NCBI GenBank assembly: GCA_937897985.1
Contig: CALCBD010000031.1
Coordinates: 1 to 64,000 of the forward strand
Length of the DNA stretch: 64,000 nucleotides
Source: an uncultured Paludibacter sp.
GTDB taxonomy: Bacteria > Bacteroidota > Bacteroidia > Bacteroidales > Paludibacteraceae
Reading direction: 5' to 3'
The position numbers and the translations under genes were made by a program. Under the pieces are notes generated by a model. It had not been told where the DNA came from. It worked only from the letters and a program-made list of their open reading frames with translations, and made no database searches. Numbering within the stretch: position 1 is the first letter of the stretch; the number at the start of each line of letters is the position of its first letter. Below are positions 1 to 8,044 of the stretch, piece after piece.

Positions 1-90
1 AAACCCGAAACCCGAAACCCGAAACCCGGAACCCGAAACCCGAAACCCGAAACCCAGAACACGAAACCCGGAACCCGGAACCCGAAACCA
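1..90. repeat. Heptanucleotide tandem repeat (CCCGAAA / CCCGGAA)
   Basis: About twelve copies of a 7-base unit, aaacccg or ggaacccg in variants, fill the left edge with a few drifts (cagaaca at about 54-61). The array continues past base 1, so its length is unknown. It ends directly before the conserved N-terminal codons of the sugar permease. Because 7 is not a multiple of 3, gain or loss of one unit would shift that reading frame. Confidence 0.9.
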
Positions 91-1359
91 CGCCTCTCAT
101 TCTGGCAAATATGGAACATGAGTTTCGGTTTTCTCGGAATTCAGTTCGGGTTCGCATTGCAAAACGGGAATGCATCGCGCATTCTTATGACTTTTGGTGC
201 CGACGTTCATCATCTGAGCTGGTTTTGGTTGGTGGCTCCCGTAACCGGAATGCTGGTTCAGCCGGTAATCGGATACTTTAGTGACCGTACCTGGACAAAA
301 TTAGGCAGAAGACGTCCCTATTTTCTGGCTGGTGCAATAATGACATCCATTGCCCTGTTGTTAATGCCCAACGCACCTCACTTATCGGGATGGATTGCAC
401 CCATGTTTGTAGGAGGTGGATTGTTGATGATTATGGATGCATCTATTAATATTTCGATGGAGCCATTCAGAGCACTGGTTGCTGATAAACTTCCCGAAGA
501 ACAACACACGCTGGGTTTTTCGATTCAGACATTATTGATAGGTATCGGCGCTGTCATTGGTTCATGGTTGCCCTATATGCTCGGAAACTGGTTTGGAGTA
601 TCGAAAGAAGCCGGACAACACGGGTTGGTCCCCGATAATGTTACCTATTCATTTTATACCGGTGCATTTGTACTTTTAGCAACCGTTTTGTGGACCATTT
701 TCAGTACCAGCGAGTATCCTCCTCAGGAAACAGGAGAAGAAGATTATTCGGCTGAAAAACAAAAATTCTTTGTGCCGCCGGTCATGTTGCAACTGCTTTT
801 AGTTCAGTTCTTTTCGTGGTTTGCACTTTTTTCGATGTGGGTTTATACCACTCCCGCAGTTGCTCTGAAGTTCTTCGGTACCACTGATCCCGACTCAGGG
901 TTATTTCAGGAAGCAGGAAACTGGGTAGGAATTTTATTCGGAATTTACAACGGTGTATCAGCAATTTTAGCACTGACATTGCCGGTTCTTGCAAAACGGA
1001 TTTCAAAAAAACGCACACATGCTGTTTCTCTTTTAATCGGAGGAATTTCATTGCTTTCATTTTTAATTTTTAATAATGCTGATTTTTTAATTTTACCAAT
1101 GATTGGTATTGGAATAGCCTGGGCAAGTATCCTTTCCATGCCATATTCCATGCTTGCCAATTCAATTCCGCCAAAGAAAATGGGAATGTACATGGGTATT
1201 TTTAATATGTCTATTACAATTCCGCAAATCGTAAGTGGTATAAGTTCCGGATTTATCCTGAAATACTGGTTCAATGATAATCCGGTTCTGTGCATAGTAA
1301 TGGCAGGAGTTTCGTTTATGATTGCCGCCGGATTGTCGCTGGTAATTAAAGAATCGTAA
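1..1359 (+). CDS. Sugar (maltose-type) MFS permease, 5' end outside window
   Basis: Inner-membrane sugar/cation symporter of the GPH/SLC45-like MFS group. Hydrophobic helices run the whole length, and the loop motif SDRTWTKLGRRRPYF (after helix 2) is diagnostic. The neighbouring GH65 gene suggests maltose or maltodextrin uptake. The first ATG in view is at 118, but the frame is open to base 1 and positions 88-117 encode PRLSFWQIWN, the usual conserved N-terminus of this family just before MSFGFLGIQFG. The true start therefore lies upstream of the window or inside the repeat, and 118 is not a believable start. Positions 1-90 of this frame are a heptanucleotide tandem repeat coding for low-complexity KPETRNPKPGTRNP-like residues. 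Family assignment is confident; substrate is inferred from context. Confidence 0.85.
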   Translation, partial: KPETRNPKPGTRNPKPETQNTKPGTRNPKPRLSFWQIWNMSFGFLGIQFGFALQNGNASRILMTFGADVHHLSWFWLVAPVTGMLVQPVIGYFSDRTWTKLGRRRPYFLAGAIMTSIALLLMPNAPHLSGWIAPMFVGGGLLMIMDASINISMEPFRALVADKLPEEQHTLGFSIQTLLIGIGAVIGSWLPYMLGNWFGVSKEAGQHGLVPDNVTYSFYTGAFVLLATVLWTIFSTSEYPPQETGEEDYSAEKQKFFVPPVMLQLLLVQFFSWFALFSMWVYTTPAVALKFFGTTDPDSGLFQEAGNWVGILFGIYNGVSAILALTLPVLAKRISKKRTHAVSLLIGGISLLSFLIFNNADFLILPMIGIGIAWASILSMPYSMLANSIPPKKMGMYMGIFNMSITIPQIVSGISSGFILKYWFNDNPVLCIVMAGVSFMIAAGLSLVIKES

Positions 1360-1477
1360 TTGAAAACAGAATTTAAATCATCAGCTTTTTCGACAGAAGT
1401 TTAGCATAATTTTTAAACGGCATATACTCAAATGCCTGAAATAAAACGAAAACACGATATAATAACTAATTAATATT

Positions 1478-3784
1478 ATGAACAAATACCTTCAAACCGA
1501 CCCCTGGTGTATAGTAGAAGAGGGGTTTCACGAAAACAAACAATTAGCATCCGAAAGTATTTTCAGTTTGGGAAACGGACAAATAGGTCAACGGGCAAAT
1601 TTTGAAGAATATTATTCGGGCGAAACTATGCTGGGGTCTTATATTGCCGGCATTTATTATCCTGAACGGGCAGAATACGGGAACTGGAAAAATGGTTATT
1701 CGGATACCAACGATAAAATAGTAAATGCCCCTAACTGGACAGTGATAAGCGTCCGCCTGAACGACGACCGTCTGGACCTTGCCGATTGGGATGTAAAAAA
1801 TTTCAGACGCACACTGAATATGCGTGAAGGTTTTCTGGAACGCACTTTCGAAGCCACCAATTTCAAGGGACATCGTATACAGGTGAATGTCAGACGTTTT
1901 CTGAGTATGGCCGAGACAGAAATCGGAGCAATAAGTTATACAGTGAAATCACTGAATTTTGAAGGCCGCATTTCGTTCCTTCCCTTGATTGACGGTGATG
2001 TGCGCAATAAAATTACAAATTACGATGAACCATTCTGGAACGTTCTGCAAACCAAAACTGCTCAGGATGTTTCGCATTTGTGGGCTCAGACACGCAGAAT
2101 GGATTTCCATGTTTGTGGTGCACTGACTTATTCTTTTTATAAAAACAATGAACTGCTGAATGTTAACCCAACAAAAATTGAAAAGGAAAAAGTGGCAGGT
2201 TTCAGCGTGGTTACCGATATCAGAATAGGCGATACTGTATGTCTGAATAAATACGTAGCAATTATCAGTTCGCTGAATCATCCACGCGAGGAACTTACAC
2301 AACGGGCCTGCTCGATGGCACTCAATGCAAAAAAGAAAGGCTGGAATCAGCTCTTTGAGGATCATGTGAATGTGTGGAAAGAAAAATGGTTGCAATCCGA
2401 CATTATCATTGACAGCGATATTGCTGCCCAGCAAGCCATACGATACAATATTTTTCAGCTGAATCAGACTTATAACGGCAACGATGCCCGTCTGAATATC
2501 AGTCCGAAAGGTTTCACCGGTGAGAAATATTCGGGAGCTACCCGCTGGGACACCGAAGCCGTGTGTATTCCTTTTTATCTTTGTACATCGCCTCAGAGCG
2601 TTTCGAAAAATCTGTTGCTCTATAGATTCAGACATTTAGGGAAAGCCATACAAAATGCCGAAAAACTGGGATTCACAAATGGTGCTGCCTTGTTCCCCAT
2701 TGCCACTTTCAACGGAAATGAAAGCTATAATGAATGGGAATCAACTTTCGAAGAGGTACACAGAAACGGTATCATCGCTTATGCCATTTATAATTATATC
2801 CGGTATACAGGGGATGAAAATTACCTGGCTGAATATGGTTTAAGGGTGCTTATTGCTATTTCAAGATTCTGGAGCCAGAGAGTAAGTGTCTCAACCGAGA
2901 AGAAAAAATACGTTATACTCGGTGTGACCGGTCCGAATATTTATGAAAACAATGTGAATAACAACTGGTTTACAAACTACATGGCTGTTTGGTGCCTGAA
3001 ATTCACAATTGAAAGTATCGAAAAGGTAAAAAAGTCCAACTTTCATGCTTTTGAAGATCTCAGTCAGGAAATTAAATTCTCCGGCGATGAAATTTTCCGT
3101 TGGAAAGATATCATACAAAACATATATTTACCTGTCAACAAGGAACTTGGGATTTTCATGCAACAGGATGGTTTCCTGAATAAAACGATAATGCCGGCAG
3201 CTGAAATTCCTGACACACAACGTCCTATTATTCAGCACTGGAGCTGGGACAGAATTCTGCGTTCCTGTTTTCTGAAACAGGCTGATGTGGTACTGGGCCT
3301 GTATTTCTTCGAGGATCACTTTGACAAGGGAACTATTAAACGAAATTTTGATTTTTACGAACCACTTACTGTTCATGAGTCTTCATTGTCGCCCTGTACT
3401 CACTCTATAGTGGCAAGTGCCGTTGGTGACCGTCAGAAAGCTTACGAACTTTATTTGCAAACAGCACGTTTGGATCTCGACGATTACAACAACGAAGTGG
3501 CTGATGGACTGCATATTACAAGTATGGCCGGAACCTGGCTTGCCATTATTCAGGGATTTGCCGGTATGCGGGTAAAAGATGATAAACTTCATTTTACTCC
3601 ACAAATACCTGATAAATGGAATGCTTATGCTTTCAATATCCGTTTCCGTGGCAATCAGCTGAATGTAAGAATTGAAAAAAACCGAACCGTTATTCAGAAT
3701 TTAAAAGGGAATAACATCGAAGTATATATCAATAATCAACCGGTTGAAGTGCCCGCCGACAGCCAGAAAGAAATAGTTGGTTAA
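1478..3784 (+). CDS. GH65 family maltose-phosphorylase homologue with altered active site
   Basis: A 768-aa cytoplasmic GH65 protein (no signal peptide), full length for bacterial maltose phosphorylases, which convert maltose plus phosphate to glucose and beta-glucose 1-phosphate. Order: N-terminal beta-sandwich, (alpha/alpha)6 barrel with WDTEAV, NEWESTFEEVHRNG (residues 418-431), GPNIYENNVNNN (485-496) and the phosphate-site segment HESSLSPCTHS, then a small C-terminal beta domain. In the family the motif GP[DN]EY carries the general-acid Glu (Glu487 in the Lactobacillus brevis enzyme). Here the codon is att, giving Ile488. The usual NGEECHNEW is also changed to NGNESYNEW. The fold is therefore clear, but activity as a phosphorylase is doubtful. 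It lies 118 bp after the permease and is probably co-transcribed with it. Confidence 0.85.
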   Translation: MNKYLQTDPWCIVEEGFHENKQLASESIFSLGNGQIGQRANFEEYYSGETMLGSYIAGIYYPERAEYGNWKNGYSDTNDKIVNAPNWTVISVRLNDDRLDLADWDVKNFRRTLNMREGFLERTFEATNFKGHRIQVNVRRFLSMAETEIGAISYTVKSLNFEGRISFLPLIDGDVRNKITNYDEPFWNVLQTKTAQDVSHLWAQTRRMDFHVCGALTYSFYKNNELLNVNPTKIEKEKVAGFSVVTDIRIGDTVCLNKYVAIISSLNHPREELTQRACSMALNAKKKGWNQLFEDHVNVWKEKWLQSDIIIDSDIAAQQAIRYNIFQLNQTYNGNDARLNISPKGFTGEKYSGATRWDTEAVCIPFYLCTSPQSVSKNLLLYRFRHLGKAIQNAEKLGFTNGAALFPIATFNGNESYNEWESTFEEVHRNGIIAYAIYNYIRYTGDENYLAEYGLRVLIAISRFWSQRVSVSTEKKKYVILGVTGPNIYENNVNNNWFTNYMAVWCLKFTIESIEKVKKSNFHAFEDLSQEIKFSGDEIFRWKDIIQNIYLPVNKELGIFMQQDGFLNKTIMPAAEIPDTQRPIIQHWSWDRILRSCFLKQADVVLGLYFFEDHFDKGTIKRNFDFYEPLTVHESSLSPCTHSIVASAVGDRQKAYELYLQTARLDLDDYNNEVADGLHITSMAGTWLAIIQGFAGMRVKDDKLHFTPQIPDKWNAYAFNIRFRGNQLNVRIEKNRTVIQNLKGNNIEVYINNQPVEVPADSQKEIVG

Positions 3785-3834
3785 TTAATCAGTTAATCCT
3801 TTCTGTCTGCCAATTAATTGCTTATTTTTTTTAA

Positions 3835-3877
3835 ATCAGGGAGATAAAAAATATGATTGAATTTTTATCTCCCTGAT
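3835..3877. terminator. Perfect 16-bp hairpin after the GH65 gene
   Basis: The arms 3835-3850 and 3862-3877 are perfect inverted complements around an 11-base loop. The inner part of the stem is A/T and the base is atcagggag/ctccctgat. No long T-tract follows, so termination is likely but not certain. It separates the GH65 gene from the amylase gene. Confidence 0.6.
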
Positions 3878-3934
3878 GCCTGATTTGTTAAGGTTTTAAT
3901 CAACATAATTGTAAATTTTAGTTTTCTCCAATCC

Positions 3935-5803
3935 ATGAAAAAGGGAATTTTTTTTATTCAGATTTTATTAACAATCCTGTTTTTGTCCGGAAGTTTGATG
4001 ATGGCTGCGGCGGTTAAGCCGGCAGGTATGGTAGAGAGGTTAGAGCCGGCATTTTGGTGGACAGGAATGAAAAATACTGATTTACAGCTTATGATTTATG
4101 GTCCGGGCATTAGTGCGGCAGAATTTAATATATCATATCCGGGAGTGGAAATTGTAAAAAAAGAGCTGACTGACAATAGCAATTTCGTGTTTCTGTATCT
4201 TAAAATTGCCGGTGATACAAAACCGGGAAAATTTAATATCGTCATCAAAAAGGGGAAACTAAAACAAATAAGGGTTTATGAATTAAAATCCCGACGAACT
4301 GATTCAGCCGAACGGAAAAGTTTTACTTCGGCTGATGCGGTATATCTGTTGATGCCTGACCGGTTTGTGAACGGAAACGCCTCAAATGATTCGGTAAAAG
4401 GTTACATTCAGGGTGTCCATCGCACGGTTCCGGGCGATCGTCATGGTGGCGATATTGAAGGGATTATTTCAAAAATTCCGTATATTGCCGATCTGGGCGC
4501 TACCGCACTCTGGACTACTCCAATGTTCGATAATAACGACGTAAAATACAGTTATCATCATTATGGTTGTACCGATTATTACAAAATCGATCCGCGGTTA
4601 GGTAAAGACGAAGATTATCCACGACTTGCTGCTACCTGTCACGCCAATGGTTTGAAGTTAATTATTGATGTGGTGCCCAACCACTGCAGTTCGGCACACT
4701 GGTGGCTGAAAGACAAACCGGCGAAGGACTGGTTCAACGAATGGCCGGCTTATACTTCTTCCAATTACAGAATGACAGCATGGACCGATCCCCATGCTTC
4801 AAAGGCTGATCTGGAACGACTTACGAAAGGATGGTTTGCCCCCAATATGCCCGATTTTAATCTGAAAAACAAATTACTTTTCGATTATCTGACTCAGGTT
4901 TATATTTTCTGGATTGAATATGCCGATATTGATGGTATGCGGGTCGATACTTATCCGTACAACGACATCAAAGTGGCTGCAAATTTCATACAGACCATCA
5001 GAAATGAATATCCTGCAATGAATGTTGTAGGCGAATGCTGGGTGAAAACCCCTGCCGAAACGGCTTATTATCAGTCGGGGAACAATAATAAGGATGGTTT
5101 CGATTCACGCCTTGGAAGTGTGATGGATTTTTGTCTGAAAGATGTACTTTCGTCGGCTGTGAATGAAAAAGAAGGCTGGGAGAGCGGAATGGCCCGGTTT
5201 TATTCGCATTTTGCGCAGGATTTTGTTTACGCTAACCCTGATATGATAATGAATTTTCTTGATAATCATGATATTGACCGTTATTCCACCGCTGTGAAAC
5301 GCGATGTGGCCAAATATAAAATGGGACTGGCTTTATTGATTAGTTCCCGTGGTTATCCTCAGATTTATTACGGAACCGAAATCATGCTCGATGGCATTCA
5401 GGGTTCATACGAAGGAAACCGTTTCGATTTTCCGGGTGGATGGCAGGGTGATTCCCGCGATGCCTTTACGGCTCAGGGACGAACCCGACAGGAAAATGAG
5501 GTTTTCGACTACACAAAAACATTACTTCATTACAGAAAGTTTAACCCTGTTCTTCAAAATGGCAAAATGAAACAGTTTATTCCAAACGATGGAATTTATG
5601 TTTACTTCCGCTACAATGAATCGCAAACCATAATGATAATTGCGAATAACAATGAAGAGGCTAAAAATCAGGATTTGAGCCGGTTCACCGAAATGTTAAA
5701 TGACAAAATATCCGCTAAAGATATTGTCACTCAAAATCAGTTCGTACTTTCCGAGCCAATCAGCATACCGGCCAAAACTGTGCTGATACTTGAACTGAAA
5801 TAG
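3935..5803 (+). CDS. Secreted GH13 alpha-amylase / neopullulanase (SusA-like)
   Basis: A 622-aa exported glycoside hydrolase. Residues 1-26 form a Sec signal peptide without a lipobox Cys, so a periplasmic location is likely, as for SusA. An N-terminal Ig-like cyclomaltodextrinase domain (about 30-115) is followed by the GH13 barrel. It contains DVVPNH (region I), MRVDTYPY (nucleophile Asp338), VVGECW (acid/base Glu367) and LDNHDID (Asp446), then a C-terminal beta domain. All three catalytic acids are present. Expected role: cleavage of maltodextrins, pullulan or cyclodextrins, feeding the upstream permease. It lies in the same direction as the GH65 gene but beyond a strong hairpin, so it may have its own promoter. 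Exact linkage specificity cannot be read from the sequence. Confidence 0.9.
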   Translation: MKKGIFFIQILLTILFLSGSLMMAAAVKPAGMVERLEPAFWWTGMKNTDLQLMIYGPGISAAEFNISYPGVEIVKKELTDNSNFVFLYLKIAGDTKPGKFNIVIKKGKLKQIRVYELKSRRTDSAERKSFTSADAVYLLMPDRFVNGNASNDSVKGYIQGVHRTVPGDRHGGDIEGIISKIPYIADLGATALWTTPMFDNNDVKYSYHHYGCTDYYKIDPRLGKDEDYPRLAATCHANGLKLIIDVVPNHCSSAHWWLKDKPAKDWFNEWPAYTSSNYRMTAWTDPHASKADLERLTKGWFAPNMPDFNLKNKLLFDYLTQVYIFWIEYADIDGMRVDTYPYNDIKVAANFIQTIRNEYPAMNVVGECWVKTPAETAYYQSGNNNKDGFDSRLGSVMDFCLKDVLSSAVNEKEGWESGMARFYSHFAQDFVYANPDMIMNFLDNHDIDRYSTAVKRDVAKYKMGLALLISSRGYPQIYYGTEIMLDGIQGSYEGNRFDFPGGWQGDSRDAFTAQGRTRQENEVFDYTKTLLHYRKFNPVLQNGKMKQFIPNDGIYVYFRYNESQTIMIIANNNEEAKNQDLSRFTEMLNDKISAKDIVTQNQFVLSEPISIPAKTVLILELK

Positions 5804-6234
5804 TGGGTGATCGTCGTGTCACTGTGGTTTTTATGTTTACCACCGTAGCTCCTATGTTGCACGGTTTTTTCTTTACTTCTTTGTGTTCTCCGAGTCTCTG
5901 TGGTTGCAAAATTTACTACTGATTCACTGAGGTTATACGTTTTTTACTCAATTTTCTTGTGTTCTCAGTGTTTCTGTAGTTGCCTTTTTTCTGTTTTTGT
6001 TATTATTTTCAAAAAAGACACCGGGAAAATATTGCTTCAGCTTTGCTTCTCAACGCCAGAACTTTCAAAAAAAGAAGATTCAGTTCTGTCTTTTTCTGAT
6101 AACTAACCGGGGAATGAATAAAAAAACGTTGTTTCCCTCAACATTTTCATCTCCTTAAACATTTAATACAGGTAAGTCATTCATTAAAACTGCTATGGTT
6201 GACAAAAATCAGAATGCATTCAAACTCAAAAATC
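5804..6234. other. Intergenic region with decayed direct repeats
   Basis: No convincing gene. Two diverged copies of a phrase close to ttgtgttctcnnagtntct followed by gtggttgc or gtagttgc occur at 5881-5909 and 5956-5983. Weaker echoes (tcactgtggtt, ttcactgaggtt) lie nearby. An open frame at 5900-6106 translates these low-complexity repeats and has no recognisable protein features. Confidence 0.5.
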
Positions 6235-6624
6235 ATGTTTACATTAGAACAAATAGAAAATGCACACAGTAAAATGAAATCAGGAGCCGATTTTCATGTT
6301 TACATTAAGGAGTTAAAAAATCTCGGAGTAATCAGCTACGATTGTTTTGTATCCAACGGACATACAGGGTTTTATGGCTCTGACGACTTTAATGTCGAAT
6401 CTCCGGCCCTTTACGAAACATTGAATATTGCCCGACAGGCTAACCACGAACAATTCAGTGCTGATTTAAAAGCTCATCAACTTGGTAAAACCGATTACCT
6501 TACTTTTTGCGCCGATTGTGCAAAGTCGGGCATATCGAAATGGACGGTTGATACAATTAAAATGACATGTACTTATTACGATAATGAACAAAACAATATT
6601 CTGGAGGAAAAAATTCCGGAATAA
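6235..6624 (+). CDS. DUF1398 family protein
   Basis: About 129 aa, soluble, no signal peptide or membrane segment. The sequence from MFTLEQIENAHSKMKSG through GVISYDCFVSNGHTGFYG to the C-terminal CADCAKSGISKW follows the DUF1398 pattern; that family has no established function. I chose the ATG at 6235 because the family usually begins there. Upstream in-frame starts (TTG at 6199, ATG at 6214) would add a non-conserved MTKIRMHSNSKI. The gene precedes a DUF4199-like membrane protein by 16 bases and may be co-transcribed with it. Two Cys near the C-terminus are visible but their role is unknown. Confidence 0.7.
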   Translation: MFTLEQIENAHSKMKSGADFHVYIKELKNLGVISYDCFVSNGHTGFYGSDDFNVESPALYETLNIARQANHEQFSADLKAHQLGKTDYLTFCADCAKSGISKWTVDTIKMTCTYYDNEQNNILEEKIPE

Positions 6625-6640
6625 TTTAAATCTGAAGAAT

Positions 6641-7132
6641 ATGATTCATCTAAAAACAGAACTCAAATGGGCAGTCATTTTTTCACTGATGACATTGCTT
6701 TGGATGTTGCTCGAGAAACTATCGGGGCTTCATGGTAAGTATATTGATTATCAGGCGTATCTGACCAATTTGTACGCTATTCCGGCGATTGTGATAATGA
6801 CACTGGCATTAAGGGAAAAGAAAATGATTTTTTTTGGTGGAAAAATAAGTTACAAACAAGGGCTGATTTCCGGAACTATTCTGTCAGTTTTCATTGCTTT
6901 GCTAAGTCCTTTAACCCAATGTATAACCACTTATATCATCTCGCCCGATTATTTCCCGAATGTGATTAAACGCTCGGTCGAACTTGGTTATTACAAAACC
7001 GTAGCCGAAGCATCCGCAAACTTTAATTATCAAAGTTTTGCAATACAGGGATTTGTTGGTTCGCTGATAATGGGGATAATAACATCTGCCATCGTAATGA
7101 TTTTTTTAAGAACAAAAAAACAGAATGAATAA
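6641..7132 (+). CDS. DUF4199-like four-helix membrane protein
   Basis: About 163 aa with four hydrophobic segments (roughly residues 8-24, 40-56, 72-95 and 135-158) and a basic C-terminus (RTKKQNE). The layout and the segment FFGGKISYKQGLISGTILS resemble DUF4199, a Bacteroidota inner-membrane family of unknown function. The ATG at 6641 is preferred. The longer reading from 6584 overlaps the previous gene and adds a hydrophilic stretch that would not fit. It follows the DUF1398 gene closely, and a strong terminator at 7212-7263 ends the pair. Confidence 0.7.
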   Translation: MIHLKTELKWAVIFSLMTLLWMLLEKLSGLHGKYIDYQAYLTNLYAIPAIVIMTLALREKKMIFFGGKISYKQGLISGTILSVFIALLSPLTQCITTYIISPDYFPNVIKRSVELGYYKTVAEASANFNYQSFAIQGFVGSLIMGIITSAIVMIFLRTKKQNE

Positions 7133-7211
7133 AAGTACGGTAAATAATAAAAGTCGCGGGTTGTAAAATACGTCATTTTCATTGATCAGACTTCTGTCAT
7201 TTTGTTAACAT

Positions 7212-7263
7212 TGGTTTTCATGTCGGTTTCCGAAAGGAATAAACATGAAAGCCATTTTTTTTT
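7212..7263 (+). terminator. Intrinsic terminator after the DUF4199-like gene
   Basis: A 12-bp stem (7212-7223 with 7243-7254, one G-U pair) is followed at once by nine T residues. The loop holds a small inner cgg/ccg stem. This has a classical Rho-independent shape. Confidence 0.75.
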
Positions 7264-7381
7264 GTTTAAGAATTGCTTCGTTGGGTATTTTTATCAAAAT
7301 TTAAAAACCACCATACTTTCAGTGATAGCAGTGATATAGTTAAATTATTTGTTGAGTGAACTGAAAATAAATAATAAATAC

Positions 7382-7413
7382 TTGTGTATTTTCTTTTTTA
7401 ATTGCTACATTTG
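7382..7413 (+). promoter_or_regulatory. Bacteroidota-type promoter of the T9SS/SusD pair
   Basis: TTG at 7382, a 21-base spacer and TAcaTTTG at 7406-7413 match the -33/-7 pattern of the Bacteroidota housekeeping sigma factor. The predicted transcript start, near 7420, leaves an unusually long leader of about 115 nt before the ATG at 7535. The rest of the 400-base gap (7133-7534) is AT-rich with no gene seen. Confidence 0.6.
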
Positions 7414-7534
7414 CGGTTTCAACAGAAATTATGGACAATTTGTATTGTTTTTATTTGTGTGCTTATAGTGCTGAATAACATTATGATATATTGTAAACAA
7501 ATTATTTTTATGTTCAATTTAAATATTTAGTATT

Positions 7535-8032
7535 ATGAAAAGAGTTTTAATTGTCCTGTGGAGTTTCTGTTTATTTCTGTCGGGTACAGCGCAGACGGTA
7601 CGACTGACAGAAAAGAACGGAAATTCGACTCAGATTGCGATGAGTAATCTTCGTTCTGTAAGCTTTTCGACAGGTAACCTTTTGTTGAATTTAAAAACCG
7701 GTTCTCCTGTAAGTTTCGCAATTTCAAATGTTCAATCTCTGAAATTTCTGCCACAAACACTCGACAGCAAAACAATGCAGCAGAGCACTGCATTCAGCCT
7801 GTATCCCAATCCTGCAACTGACCATATCACTTTGGATTTTTCAGCTAAAAAGTCAGAAAATGTAATGGTTGAAATCATCAATTTGCAAGGGAGTGTATTT
7901 TACCGGAACTTATTCGGTTCCGCTTCAATTATCAGCCGCAGCGTGAATTTGTCGGCATTGCAGGCCGGTATGTATTTTTGCCGGTTTATATGCGCAAATG
8001 AAGTATCAACAATCAGCTTTATTAAGAAGTAG
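7535..8032 (+). CDS. Small secreted protein with T9SS type A sorting domain
   Basis: 165 aa. A signal peptide (residues 1-19, ending GTAQ) is followed by a short region with two repeats of the kind G-x-I-x-L-S-N-V-x-S-L-x-F (SNLRSVSF and SNVQSLKF). A Por/T9SS C-terminal domain follows from about residue 87, with the hallmark LYPNPATDHITLDF, a central GS.F.R.. turn, L.AGMYFCRF and a lysine end. Such domains direct passage through the type IX system and surface attachment. It is unusual for a T9SS cargo to be nearly all targeting domain, so this may be an adaptor or a remnant. The SusD-like gene starts 12 bases later, so the two are surely one transcript. Confidence 0.8.
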   Translation: MKRVLIVLWSFCLFLSGTAQTVRLTEKNGNSTQIAMSNLRSVSFSTGNLLLNLKTGSPVSFAISNVQSLKFLPQTLDSKTMQQSTAFSLYPNPATDHITLDFSAKKSENVMVEIINLQGSVFYRNLFGSASIISRSVNLSALQAGMYFCRFICANEVSTISFIKK

Positions 8033-8044
8033 GAGGAACTAAAA

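Noticed and set aside
118..120. ATG at 118 as the permease start
   Set aside because: The conserved N-terminal block of the family is encoded upstream of it in the same frame.
1949..2635. 228-aa minus-strand frame inside the GH65 gene
   Set aside because: Antisense shadow with no coherent domain; the sense strand is a full-length known family.
5900..6106. 68-aa plus-strand frame with hydrophobic stretch
   Set aside because: Lies entirely in decayed repeat sequence; no promoter or family signal.
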